Shown here: positions 1-7,581 of the stretch, piece by piece | Numbering within the stretch: the first letter of the stretch is position 1 | Layout of the letters: the number at the start of each line of letters is the position of its first letter | NCBI RefSeq assembly: GCF_013423485.1 | Contig: NZ_JABFFR010000011.1 | Location: 124,001 to 188,000 of the forward strand | Reading direction: 5' to 3' | DNA from: Azospirillum oleiclasticum | Lineage (GTDB): Bacteria > Pseudomonadota > Alphaproteobacteria > Azospirillales > Azospirillaceae | DNA: 64,000 nucleotides | Notes under the pieces: generated by a model | What the model saw: only the letters and a program-made list of their open reading frames with translations | Told to the model about the DNA's origin: nothing | Database searches by the model: none | Program-made: the position numbers and the translations under genes

Positions 1-34
1 ATCCGGCACACTACATCGCACATGGGAGCGGAAC

Positions 35-1078
35 GTGTCCGAACGCCTGACCTTTGACAGCCTGCCCGACCTGATCAAGACCGAGGAGGAGCTGGAGGAG
101 CTGGTCTCCCGGCCCACCCAGGGGCTGGTGGACGATTTCGCGGAACTGGACGGCGACATCATCGTGCTCGGGGTCGCCGGCAAGGTGGGCCCCTCGCTCG
201 CCCGGATGGCCAAGCGTGCGGCACCCGGCAAGACGGTGATCGGGGTGGCGCGCTTCACCGAGCCCGGCTCGCGCGAGGAGCTGGAGCGCCACGGGATCGA
301 GACCATCAAGTGCGACCTGCTGGACCGGGCCGCGGTGGCGAAGCTGCCGACGGCGGCCAACGTCGTGTACATGGCGGGCAAGAAGTTCGGGACCAACGAC
401 GACCCGTCCTTCGCCTGGGCGATGAACACCACCGCCCCCGCGACCGTCGCCGAGCATTACCGCGAATCCCGGATCATCGCCTTCTCGACGCTGTGCGTCT
501 ATCCGTTCGGCGTCGTCGCCCACAATGGGTGGGACGAGAGCGTCCAGCCCCGTCCGCTCGGCGACTACGCCAACTCCTGCGTCGGGCGCGAGCGCGCCTT
601 CGAATACGGGTCGCGGCGCTATGGGACGCCCGGCCGGCTGATCCGGCTGAACTACGCCATCGACCTGCGCTACGGCGTCCTCCACGACATCGCGAGCTGG
701 GTCCATCGGGGGGAGCCGATCCCGATCGCCACCGGTCACGCCAGCGTCATCTGGCAGGGCGATGCCAACGCCCAGATCCTCCGGGCGCTGAAGCATTGCA
801 CCGCACCGACCTCGGCCCTCAACATCGGCGGGCCGGAACAGGCCAGCGTGCGGGCCATCGCCCACGCCTTCGGCCGCATCCTCGGGAAGGAGCCGCTGTT
901 CGAGGGCGTCGAGCAGCCGACCGCGTGGGTCAACAGCACCTTCCAGTCGCAGCGGCTGTTCGGCTACCCCAACGTGCCGCTGGCGCGGATGATCGACTGG
1001 GTCGCCGACTGGGTGCGGAACGACGGGCCGGTCTACGACAAGCCGACCCGCTACGAAGTGCGCGACGGCCTGTTCTGA
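35..1078 (+). CDS. NAD-dependent epimerase/dehydratase family protein
   Basis: Predicted 347-residue cytosolic oxidoreductase or sugar-epimerase-like protein with an N-terminal Rossmann fold. The nucleotide-binding strand and loop GVAGKVG lie at residues 46-52, and the active-site region has STLCVYPF (151-158) followed by Tyr178. In the extended SDR family the catalytic motif is YxxxK; here the position four residues after Tyr178 is Cys182, so the usual lysine is absent or displaced. The start is GTG at 35, with a purine-rich ribosome site (GGGAGCG) seven bases upstream. It is the first gene of a six-gene block on this strand (DUF4286-like protein, FAH-family hydrolase, ABC importer), which suggests a role in degradation of an imported organic acid. 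The substrate cannot be told from sequence. Confidence 0.85.
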   Translation: MSERLTFDSLPDLIKTEEELEELVSRPTQGLVDDFAELDGDIIVLGVAGKVGPSLARMAKRAAPGKTVIGVARFTEPGSREELERHGIETIKCDLLDRAAVAKLPTAANVVYMAGKKFGTNDDPSFAWAMNTTAPATVAEHYRESRIIAFSTLCVYPFGVVAHNGWDESVQPRPLGDYANSCVGRERAFEYGSRRYGTPGRLIRLNYAIDLRYGVLHDIASWVHRGEPIPIATGHASVIWQGDANAQILRALKHCTAPTSALNIGGPEQASVRAIAHAFGRILGKEPLFEGVEQPTAWVNSTFQSQRLFGYPNVPLARMIDWVADWVRNDGPVYDKPTRYEVRDGLF

Positions 1079-1100
1079 CCCCCGGACGAAGGCAGGGACC

Positions 1101-1799
1101 ATGGACAGCCACGGCTTCATGGGCTTCTGGTCGGACATCGACGCCGACTACCGGCTCACCTACCAGGAATGGCACAACTGCGAGCACATGCCGGAGCGGG
1201 TCGGCATTCCCGGCTTCATCGAGGGACGCCGCTACCGCGCGCTCGCCGACGGCCCGATGTTCTTCATGTGCTACCTGACGCAGGACCCGGGGGTTCTGAG
1301 CAGCGGCCCCTACCTCGCCGCGCTCAACCGCCCTACCCCCTGGACGAAGGAGGCGCTCACCCATTTCCGGAATCCCGAGCGCAGCATCTACCGCCGGGTC
1401 ACGGTCATGGGGTCGGTGCCGACGCACGTCCCCTACATCCTTCAGATGCGCTTCAACGCCCCCGCGACCGGACCGGAGGTCGCTGCACGGCTGGAAGCGT
1501 GGATGGCCCGCCCGCCCGCCCCGGAACTGCGCGCCTCGCTGTACGACATGGACACCGAGGCGTCGAGGATCATGACGGCGGAGCGCAAGATCTACGAGGC
1601 CGGCCCCGGCCAGCGCCAGTACCTCATCCTCGTGGAGCTTCTGGACAAGGGGCCGGCGGAGCAGGCGGCGGAAGGCCTCAAGGCCGCCCTGGGACCCGAG
1701 GTCCGCGACCTTGTCACGACCACCTACTGGCTGGAGACACGCATCCGGTCGGTGGATGTCCGGCATCCCGGTACCGCAAGCGTCGAGGACACGCCATGA
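1101..1799 (+). CDS. DUF4286-like (dimeric alpha/beta barrel) hypothetical protein
   Basis: Predicted 232-residue soluble protein with no signal peptide or membrane segment. The N-terminal half carries a WHNCEHMPERVGIPGF-type stretch (about residues 29-44) followed by RRYRAL. This resembles the DUF4286/EthD-like dimeric alpha-beta barrel proteins often found beside aromatic or hydroxy-acid degradation genes. The second half (about 115-225) looks like a weaker repeat of the fold. The gene lies 22 bases after the epimerase, and its TGA overlaps the ATG of the following hydrolase (ATGA), so the two are probably translationally coupled. Catalytic function is unknown; a ring-hydrolysing or decarboxylating helper enzyme is possible but unproven. 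Confidence 0.75.
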   Translation: MDSHGFMGFWSDIDADYRLTYQEWHNCEHMPERVGIPGFIEGRRYRALADGPMFFMCYLTQDPGVLSSGPYLAALNRPTPWTKEALTHFRNPERSIYRRVTVMGSVPTHVPYILQMRFNAPATGPEVAARLEAWMARPPAPELRASLYDMDTEASRIMTAERKIYEAGPGQRQYLILVELLDKGPAEQAAEGLKAALGPEVRDLVTTTYWLETRIRSVDVRHPGTASVEDTP

Positions 1800-2635
1800 A
1801 GCTTCTGCGCTACGGCGAGGCCGGCCATGAACGCCCCGGCCTGCTGGACCCGGCCGGCACGGTCCGCAGCCTGGCGGACCATACGGCCGACATCGATGCC
1901 GCGCTCATCGGCGATTCCGCGGCGATGGCCGCGCTGGCGGCGCTCGACCCGGCGGCCCTGCCGGCCGTCGAGGGTGCGGTGCGGCTCGGCTGCCCGCTGG
2001 CGGGCATCGGCAAGATCGTCGGCGTCGGTCTCAATTACCACGATCACGCCCGCGAGTGTGGCGCCCCCATCCCGGCGGAACCGATCCTGTTCCTCAAGGC
2101 GACGACCGCGCTGTCGGGACCGGACGACCCGATCCGGCTGCCGGACGACGCGGACAAGACCGACTGGGAGGTCGAACTCGGCGTCGTCATCGGCCGCAGG
2201 GCGCGGTGCGTGGCGGTGGAGGACGCGCTCGCCCACGTGTTCGGCTACTGCGTCGCCCATGACGTCTCCGAACGCGGCCACCAGCTCGAACGCGGCGGCC
2301 AGTGGACCAAGGGCAAGAGCCACGACGGCTTCTGCCCGGTCGGCCCCTGGCTGGTCACGGCCGAGGAGGTCGGCGACCCGCAGGCGCTGGCGCTGTGGTG
2401 CGACGTGAACGGCGTGCGCCGCCAGTCCAGCACCACCGGGGAGATGATCTTCGGGGTCGCCACGGTGGTCAGCTACATCAGCCGGTTCATGACGCTGCTG
2501 CCGGGCGATCTCATCATCACCGGCACGCCCGCGGGCGTCGGGCTGGGGCAGCGGCCCCCGGTCTATCTGAAGCGTGGCGACCATGTCCGCCTGTCCATCG
2601 CCGGCCTCGGCGAGCAGAACCAGACCGTCGTCTAG
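1796..2635 (+). CDS. Fumarylacetoacetate hydrolase (FAH) family protein
   Basis: Predicted 279-residue cytosolic metal-dependent hydrolase, isomerase or decarboxylase of the FAH/HpcE family, which cleaves or rearranges C-C bonds of keto acids from aromatic catabolism. Family hallmarks are visible: GLNYHDHARE at residues 78-87, the metal-site acidic pair in DWEVELGVVIG (Glu125, Glu127), Asp156 in AHDVSER, Lys173 in WTKGKSHDGF, and the C-terminal ITGTPAGVG loop. The length is normal for the family. The start is the ATG that overlaps the stop of the preceding gene. A role downstream of ring cleavage or as an acylpyruvase is plausible, but the exact substrate is not visible. Confidence 0.9.
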   Translation: MKLLRYGEAGHERPGLLDPAGTVRSLADHTADIDAALIGDSAAMAALAALDPAALPAVEGAVRLGCPLAGIGKIVGVGLNYHDHARECGAPIPAEPILFLKATTALSGPDDPIRLPDDADKTDWEVELGVVIGRRARCVAVEDALAHVFGYCVAHDVSERGHQLERGGQWTKGKSHDGFCPVGPWLVTAEEVGDPQALALWCDVNGVRRQSSTTGEMIFGVATVVSYISRFMTLLPGDLIITGTPAGVGLGQRPPVYLKRGDHVRLSIAGLGEQNQTVV

Positions 2636-2659
2636 ACGGCCGAAGGGAGACCGCACACG

Positions 2660-3460
2660 ATGCCCATCATCCGCTCGCTCCGAAGGCTGGCCGGCTCGGA
2701 GGCCATCCGCCCGGCCCTGCTGATCGTCATCATCCTGGTCGGCTGGGACGTGGGGGTGCGCCTCTTCAAGATCCCGCCCTACCTGATCCCCGCGCCGACG
2801 GCGGTGGTGCTGGAACTGTTCGCGCAATGGCCGATGCTGCTGCGCGAGACGATGCCCACCCTCTACGCGACGCTCGGCGGCTTTGCGCTCAGCGCCCTTT
2901 TCGGCATACCGACGGCCATGCTGATCGCCTCCTCCCGCACGGTGGAGAGCTATCTCTACCCGATCCTGGTGTTCTCGCAGAGCGTTCCCAAGATCGCGGT
3001 GGCGCCGCTGTTCGTCGTCTGGTTCGGCTTCGGCATCGCACCGAAGGTGATCTCGGCCTTCCTGCTGGGCTTCTTCCCGGTGGTGGTGGCGACCGTGCTC
3101 GGCCTCAAGAGCATCGACAACGACATGCTGGACCTCGCCCGCTCGATGCGGGCGGGTGCGCTGCGGACCTTTCTGCGGATCCGCCTTCCCAACGCCCTGC
3201 CCAGCATCTTCGGCGGCTTGAAGGTGTCCATCACGCTGGCGGTGGTGGGGGCGGTCGTGGGCGAGTTCGTCGGCTCGAACTCGGGCATCGGCTATGTGCT
3301 GCAGATCGCCAACGGAAACTTCGACCTGCCGCTGATGTTCGCCGCCCTGTTCATCCTGTCGCTCATGGGGGTGCTGCTGTTCACGGCGATCGATTTCGCC
3401 GAACGCCTGCTCATCCCCTGGCACGCGTCGCACCGCGGGGACTTCGTCGGAACAAACTGA
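2660..3460 (+). CDS. ABC transporter permease, SsuC/TauC type
   Basis: Predicted 266-residue inner-membrane permease of the nitrate/sulfonate/taurine-type importer family. Five to six hydrophobic helices are visible, starting at about residue 18. The cytoplasmic EAA-like coupling loop follows the ARSMRAGALRTFLRI region at about 160-174. A putative ribosome site (GAAGGGAGA) precedes the ATG. It lies 24 bases after the FAH gene, is followed by the binding-protein gene and then by the ATPase, and so forms a complete importer with them. The family carries small anions, sulfonates, pyrimidine precursors or aromatic acids; the nearby catabolic genes suggest an organic acid. Confidence 0.92.
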   Translation: MPIIRSLRRLAGSEAIRPALLIVIILVGWDVGVRLFKIPPYLIPAPTAVVLELFAQWPMLLRETMPTLYATLGGFALSALFGIPTAMLIASSRTVESYLYPILVFSQSVPKIAVAPLFVVWFGFGIAPKVISAFLLGFFPVVVATVLGLKSIDNDMLDLARSMRAGALRTFLRIRLPNALPSIFGGLKVSITLAVVGAVVGEFVGSNSGIGYVLQIANGNFDLPLMFAALFILSLMGVLLFTAIDFAERLLIPWHASHRGDFVGTN

Positions 3461-3505
3461 ACCCGTCGCGCCGGAAAACGGCGCGGCACGGAAAGGGAGG
3501 ACACG

Positions 3506-4486
3506 ATGCTCAACAAACCATTCTTGCTGGCCTGCGCCGTGGCGCTGCTGCCGGGCTTCGCCCTGGCCCAGCCCGCGGACAAGGCGGTGCTGATGCTCAA
3601 CTGGTATGTTTACGGCGAACACGCGCCCTTCGTGGCCGGCGCGCTGAAGAACTACTACAAGGACGAGGGCATCGACCTCGAAATCCAGGAAGGCCGCGGT
3701 TCCGGCGTGACCGTCCAGGCGGTGGCGGCCGGCACGGTGACCTTCGGGTTCGCCGATGTGAGCGTCATGATCCGGGCGGCCACGAAGGGTGCGCCGGTCA
3801 AGTCGGTCGGTGTCCTGGTCCAGAAGACCCCCGGCGCCGTCATCGCACCCGAAGGCAAGATCAAGTCCCCCCAGGATCTCGCCGGCAAGACGATCGCCAT
3901 CACGCCCGGTGATTCGGTGACGCCCTTCTGGCCGCTCTACCTCAAGAAGATCGGGGTCGCCGAAAGCTCCGTCCGCACGGTGGCCGGCGATGCCCAGACC
4001 AAGCTGAACGCCGTGGTCAACGGCCAGGCGGACGGCCTGATCGGCACCTCCACCGAACAGGGCGCCCGGCTGCCCGACATCATCAACAAGCCGGTGACCA
4101 TCCTGCGCTACGCCGACGCCGGCATGACGCTCGTCGGGTTCGGCATCGTGGTCAGCAACGACACGATCGCCACGAAGGGCGATCTGGTGAAGCGCTTCAT
4201 GCGCGCCACCACCCGCGCCGTCGAGGACGCCGAGAAGGACCCGAAGGGCGCCGTCGACCTGCTGCTCAAGGCATACCCCAAGATCGGTCTGCCCGAGGGG
4301 CAGCTCCGCAGCCTGCAATATTCGCAAGCGCTCTACCGCGCCGACCCGACACCCGGCCGTCGGCCGTTCCAGATGGACCCGTCCCTGATCGCCGAGACGC
4401 TGGAAACCTTGACCCAGTACGGCGGCCTCGCCCAGAGCGACCGCGGCAAGCCGGACGACTATTTCAATGGGAGCTTCCTGCCGTGA
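3506..4486 (+). CDS. ABC transporter substrate-binding protein, NMT1/SsuA-like
   Basis: Predicted 326-residue periplasmic binding protein. It opens with a clear Sec signal peptide (MLNKPF, a hydrophobic core, then FALAQ; cleavage near residue 22) and continues as an NMT1/SsuA-like two-lobed domain. The fold is shown by WYVYGEHAPF, the RGSGVTVQAVAAG region typical of this family, and DLAGKTIAITPGD. A strong ribosome site (AAAGGGAGG) precedes the ATG. It lies between its permease (2660-3460) and ATPase (4483-5313), and its TGA overlaps the GTG start of the ATPase. It determines the importer's specificity, but the ligand cannot be named from sequence alone. Confidence 0.92.
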   Translation: MLNKPFLLACAVALLPGFALAQPADKAVLMLNWYVYGEHAPFVAGALKNYYKDEGIDLEIQEGRGSGVTVQAVAAGTVTFGFADVSVMIRAATKGAPVKSVGVLVQKTPGAVIAPEGKIKSPQDLAGKTIAITPGDSVTPFWPLYLKKIGVAESSVRTVAGDAQTKLNAVVNGQADGLIGTSTEQGARLPDIINKPVTILRYADAGMTLVGFGIVVSNDTIATKGDLVKRFMRATTRAVEDAEKDPKGAVDLLLKAYPKIGLPEGQLRSLQYSQALYRADPTPGRRPFQMDPSLIAETLETLTQYGGLAQSDRGKPDDYFNGSFLP

Positions 4487-5313
4487 GGGCATTCGTCAGG
4501 GAGGTCCGTGCGGACATGACCGAGCCGAACGCAGCCGTGGGCGACGTCCACATCCGGATCCGGGGGTTGACCAAGACCTACCGGTCGAAGACCGGGGCGG
4601 TGCCGTCGCTGAAGCCGATCGATCTCGACATCGCCAAGGGCGAGTTCGTGGCGATCGTCGGCCCCAGCGGCTGTGGCAAGAGCACGCTGCTGAAACTGGT
4701 GGCCGGGCTGCTTCCGGCCACCAGCGGCTCGATCCGGATCGGCGGGGTCGAGGTGGACAAGCCGATCGACGACATCGGCATCGTGTTCCAGAGCCCGGTG
4801 CTCCTGCCGTGGCGATCGGTGCGCGACAACATCCTTCTGCAGGTCCAGATGCGCGGCCGCGACACCGCCGCCTACGCCAAGGCGGCGGACACGCTCATCA
4901 AGACCTCGGGTCTGGAAGGGTTTGAAAACCGCTATCCGTGGGAGCTGTCGGGTGGGATGCAGCAGCGCGCGTCCATCTGCCGGGCGCTGGTGCACGACCC
5001 CAGCGTGCTGCTGATGGACGAGCCGTTCGGTGCGCTCGACGCCATGACGCGTGAGCGCATGAACGCCGAGCTCCAGCGCATCTGGTACGAGACGCGCAAG
5101 ACCGTCCTCCTCATCACCCACAGCATCCCCGAGGCGGTCTATCTCGCCGACCGCGTCGTGGTGATGTCGAGCCGGCCCGGCGCCATCGAAGCCATCTACG
5201 ACATCGATCTGCGGCGTCCGCGCGAGCTCTCGGTCATGGGCGAGCCCCGCTTCGTGAAGCTGACGCAGGACATCCGCAAGCACTTCTTCGCCCAGGGCGA
5301 TCTCGACCATTGA
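4483..5313 (+). CDS. ABC transporter ATP-binding protein, SsuB/TauB type
   Basis: Predicted 276-residue cytoplasmic ATPase energising the importer encoded just upstream. All nucleotide-binding motifs are present: Walker A GPSGCGKST (60-68), Q-loop in VFQSPVLLPW, signature LSGGMQQR, Walker B VLLMDEPFGALD and the switch histidine in LLITHSIPEA. The GTG at 4483 overlaps the stop of the binding-protein gene (GTGA), which favours this start. An ATG at 4516 would remove 11 residues of a non-conserved N-terminus and remains possible. It is the last gene of the 35-5313 block and is followed by a strong hairpin shared with the convergent LysR gene. Confidence 0.93.
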   Translation: MRAFVREVRADMTEPNAAVGDVHIRIRGLTKTYRSKTGAVPSLKPIDLDIAKGEFVAIVGPSGCGKSTLLKLVAGLLPATSGSIRIGGVEVDKPIDDIGIVFQSPVLLPWRSVRDNILLQVQMRGRDTAAYAKAADTLIKTSGLEGFENRYPWELSGGMQQRASICRALVHDPSVLLMDEPFGALDAMTRERMNAELQRIWYETRKTVLLITHSIPEAVYLADRVVVMSSRPGAIEAIYDIDLRRPRELSVMGEPRFVKLTQDIRKHFFAQGDLDH

Positions 5314-5316
5314 CGC

Positions 5317-5352
5317 CGGCCGGCCGGGAGGAATCACCCCCCCGGCCGGCCG
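5317..5352. terminator. Hairpin between convergent ABC ATPase and LysR genes
   Basis: A perfect 12-bp GC inverted repeat (CGGCCGGCCGGG at 5317-5328 and its complement at 5341-5352) encloses a 12-base loop. It fills nearly all of the 40-base gap between the two convergent genes. There is no T-tract, so it may act as a structural or bidirectional terminator, as is common in GC-rich genomes. Confidence 0.6.
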
Positions 5353-5353
5353 C

Positions 5354-6265
5354 TCAGGCCGCACTCCCGAGGAACCGGTCGCGCGCCGCCGCCACCTGCT
5401 CCCGGATGAAGCGGCGGGCCAGCCGCACCCGCGCCACCTCCGCCACCTCCGTGTGGCTGACCAGCCAGTAGGTGCGGACCAGCGACGCCTGGTCCGGCAA
5501 CACCCGGACGAGCGACGGTTGCGGGTCCGCAACGAAGGCCGGAAGCACCGCCAGCCCGAAGCCGGCGGCCACCGTCGCCATCTGCGCGTGCAGGCTGGAG
5601 CATTGCAGCCGGGGCCGCAGCCCCGGAACGATGTCGTCCAGATAGTCCAGGCCGCGCGTGAAGATCAGCTCCTCGATGTAGCCGGCGAACGGATGCCCGC
5701 CGAGCTCCGCGACCGTGCGCGGCGTGCCCGTGCGCTCCAGATAGTCGCGCGCGCCGTAGACGAACAGCGCGTAATCGGTGAGCGGCTCGGCGACGAAGCG
5801 GTCGCCGTCGGGGCGCCGCAGCGTCACGACCACGTCGGCCTCCCGCCTGGACAGGGCGATGATCTGCTGGATCGACACCAGCTCGACCGACAGGTTCGGG
5901 TGCGCGGCGGCGAGCGCCGGGAGCCGGGGCGCCAGGAAGTAGTTTCCGAATCCCTCCAGCGTGCTGATCCGTACGGTGCCCGACACCCTCTGGCCGTCGG
6001 CGGCCACCTGCCGCTCGGCGTGCTGCGCCTCCGCCTCGATAGCCTCGGCCGAGCTGAGCAGCCGTTCGCCGGTGTGCGTCAGGTTGTAGCCGCGCAGGTT
6101 CCGTTCGAACAGCTTCGCCTCCAGAGCCTCCTCCAGCGCGGCGACGCGCCGGCTGACGGTCGCATGGTCGACGCCGAGCCGCCGCCCGGCGGCGGAGATG
6201 GTCCCCGACCGCGCCACGGCCAGGAAGAATTGCAGGTCGTTCCAGTCGAAGGAGCTGGAGGGCAT
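5354..6265 (-). CDS. LysR family transcriptional regulator
   Basis: Predicted 303-residue DNA-binding regulator. The N-terminal winged helix spans about residues 3-62 (FDWNDLQFFLAVARSGTISA, then RRLGVDHATVSRRVAALE). The effector domain (about 90-290) includes TVRISTLEGFGN and ILPAF-like strands. The ATG at 6265 is chosen because it puts the helix-turn-helix at the usual distance; an upstream frame reaches 6370 but would add 35 unlike residues. The gene is divergent from the iron alcohol dehydrogenase at 6391. A 10-bp inverted repeat in the shared 125-base gap (6275-6313) is the likely binding site, so it probably controls that enzyme and itself. Confidence 0.9.
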   Translation of the reverse strand: MPSSSFDWNDLQFFLAVARSGTISAAGRRLGVDHATVSRRVAALEEALEAKLFERNLRGYNLTHTGERLLSSAEAIEAEAQHAERQVAADGQRVSGTVRISTLEGFGNYFLAPRLPALAAAHPNLSVELVSIQQIIALSRREADVVVTLRRPDGDRFVAEPLTDYALFVYGARDYLERTGTPRTVAELGGHPFAGYIEELIFTRGLDYLDDIVPGLRPRLQCSSLHAQMATVAAGFGLAVLPAFVADPQPSLVRVLPDQASLVRTYWLVSHTEVAEVARVRLARRFIREQVAAARDRFLGSAA

Positions 6266-6274
6266 TGGGCATTT

Positions 6275-6313
6275 CCGCACAGACTTTGCGCGATATCTCC
6301 GCTGTCTGTGCGG
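6275..6313. promoter_or_regulatory. 10-bp inverted repeat, candidate LysR operator
   Basis: CCGCACAGAC (6275-6284) and its exact complement GTCTGTGCGG (6304-6313) are separated by 19 bases, in the gap between the divergent LysR and alcohol dehydrogenase genes. LysR-type regulators bind dyads of about this size next to their own gene. Assignment to the LysR product is inferred from position. Confidence 0.6.
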
Positions 6314-6342
6314 GAACGTCAAGAGTATTCCTCGGGGCAACG

Positions 6343-6382
6343 GAACCAGGGCCAACAGAACCAGGGCCAACAGAACCAGGGG
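6343..6382. repeat. 15-bp tandem repeat, 2.7 copies, in 5' leader
   Basis: The unit GAACCAGGGCCAACA occurs exactly at 6343-6357 and 6358-6372, and a partial third copy (GAACCAGGG) ends at 6381. It runs directly into the ribosome site GGAGGA of the alcohol dehydrogenase gene. Slippage here would change leader length without affecting the protein. Confidence 0.9.
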
Positions 6383-6390
6383 AGGAACTC

Positions 6391-7548
6391 ATGACGTCCA
6401 TCGCGTTGCCCAGACTGCTGCGGATCGGTGGCGGGGCGCTCCAGGAAACCGGGGAGACGCTGCGCCAGCTCGGCCTTTCCCGGCCGCTGGTGGTGACCGA
6501 CCGCTTCCTGCTCGATCACGGCCTCGTCGAACGCCTGCTGGCGGCGTTGCGGGCCGGGGGCATCGACGCCACGGTGTTCGCCGACGCCGTGCCCGATCCG
6601 ACCGAAGCGTCCGTCGCCGCCGCTCTCGCGGCGCTGCACGGGCGGGATCATGACTGCGTCGTCGGCTTCGGCGGCGGCAGCCCGATCGACACCGCCAAGG
6701 CGGTGGCGGTTCTGGCGCGGCGTGGCGGGCGCATGCGCGATCTGAAGGCGCCGCACCAGGAGGACCGGCCGGGCCTGCCCATCATCGCGGTGCCGACCAC
6801 GGCCGGCACCGGGTCGGAGGCCACCCGCTTCACCATCGTCACAGACGAGCGGACCGACGAGAAGATGCTGTGCGTGGGGCTCGCCTATCTGCCGGTGGCG
6901 GCGATCGTCGACTTCGAGCTGACGCTCGGCAAGCCGCCCCGGCTGACCGCCGACACCGGGATCGACGCGCTGACACACGCCATCGAGGCCTATGTGAGCC
7001 GCAAGGCCAACCCGTTCTCCGACGGCATGGCGCTCCAGGCGATGCGCGCCATTGCGCCCAACCTCCGCCGGGTCTGCCGGACACCCGGCGATCGGGCGGC
7101 GCGCGCGGCGATGATGCTGGGCGCCACCCAGGCCGGCATCGCATTTTCCAACGCCTCGGTGGCGCTGGTGCACGGCATGAGCCGGCCGATCGGGGCGTTC
7201 TTCCATGTGCCGCACGGTCTCAGCAACGCCATGCTGCTGCCGGCGGTGACCGCCTTCTCCGCCCCGGCGGCGTTGGAGCGCTACGCGGACTGCGCCATCG
7301 CCATGGGGATCGTGCCACCCGGCACGGACAGCGCCGGGGCGGTGGACGCGCTGCTGCACGAGCTGCGCGCGCTCAACGCCGAGCTGGCGGTCCCGACGCC
7401 GAAGCAGTGGGGCATCGACCGCGACCGCTACCGCGCCGTGGTGGACACCATGGCGGCGCAGGCGCTGGCTTCCGGCTCCCCTGGCAACAACCCGCGCGTT
7501 CCGACGGCCGACGAGATCGTCGGCCTCTATCACGAAGCCTGGGAGTGA
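6391..7548 (+). CDS. Iron-containing alcohol dehydrogenase
   Basis: Predicted 385-residue cytosolic NAD(P)-dependent dehydrogenase of group III. Nucleotide-binding GFGGGSPIDTAKA is at about residues 91-103 and PTTAGTGSEAT follows. Metal ligands are expected in DTGIDALTHAIEAY (Asp and His) and in the later VHGMSRPIGAFFHVPHG stretch (two His). The ATG at 6391 follows a good ribosome site (GGAGGAAC). Maleylacetate reductases share this fold, and a hydroxyquinol-type dioxygenase sits at 56 kb, but this protein's start and length look more like generic iron alcohol dehydrogenases. It is transcribed alone, divergent from a LysR regulator that probably controls it. Confidence 0.9.
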   Translation: MTSIALPRLLRIGGGALQETGETLRQLGLSRPLVVTDRFLLDHGLVERLLAALRAGGIDATVFADAVPDPTEASVAAALAALHGRDHDCVVGFGGGSPIDTAKAVAVLARRGGRMRDLKAPHQEDRPGLPIIAVPTTAGTGSEATRFTIVTDERTDEKMLCVGLAYLPVAAIVDFELTLGKPPRLTADTGIDALTHAIEAYVSRKANPFSDGMALQAMRAIAPNLRRVCRTPGDRAARAAMMLGATQAGIAFSNASVALVHGMSRPIGAFFHVPHGLSNAMLLPAVTAFSAPAALERYADCAIAMGIVPPGTDSAGAVDALLHELRALNAELAVPTPKQWGIDRDRYRAVVDTMAAQALASGSPGNNPRVPTADEIVGLYHEAWE

Positions 7549-7581
7549 GGAGCAACGGAAGCCACACCCGCCGTGCGGCGC

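Noticed and set aside
1724..4492. A 922-codon open frame on the minus strand
   Set aside because: It lies antisense to a well-supported FAH-family/ABC importer set. Its residues are Arg/Asp/Gly/His-rich low-complexity sequence typical of antisense frames in GC-rich DNA.
6343..6382. Tandem repeat considered as a CRISPR or phage attachment site
   Set aside because: The repeats are directly adjacent with no spacers, only 15 bp long, and lie in a 5' leader.
5334..6401. Alternative minus-strand frame over the LysR gene
   Set aside because: It is an Arg/Pro/Gly-rich frame without motifs, while the chosen frame has a clear winged helix and effector domain.
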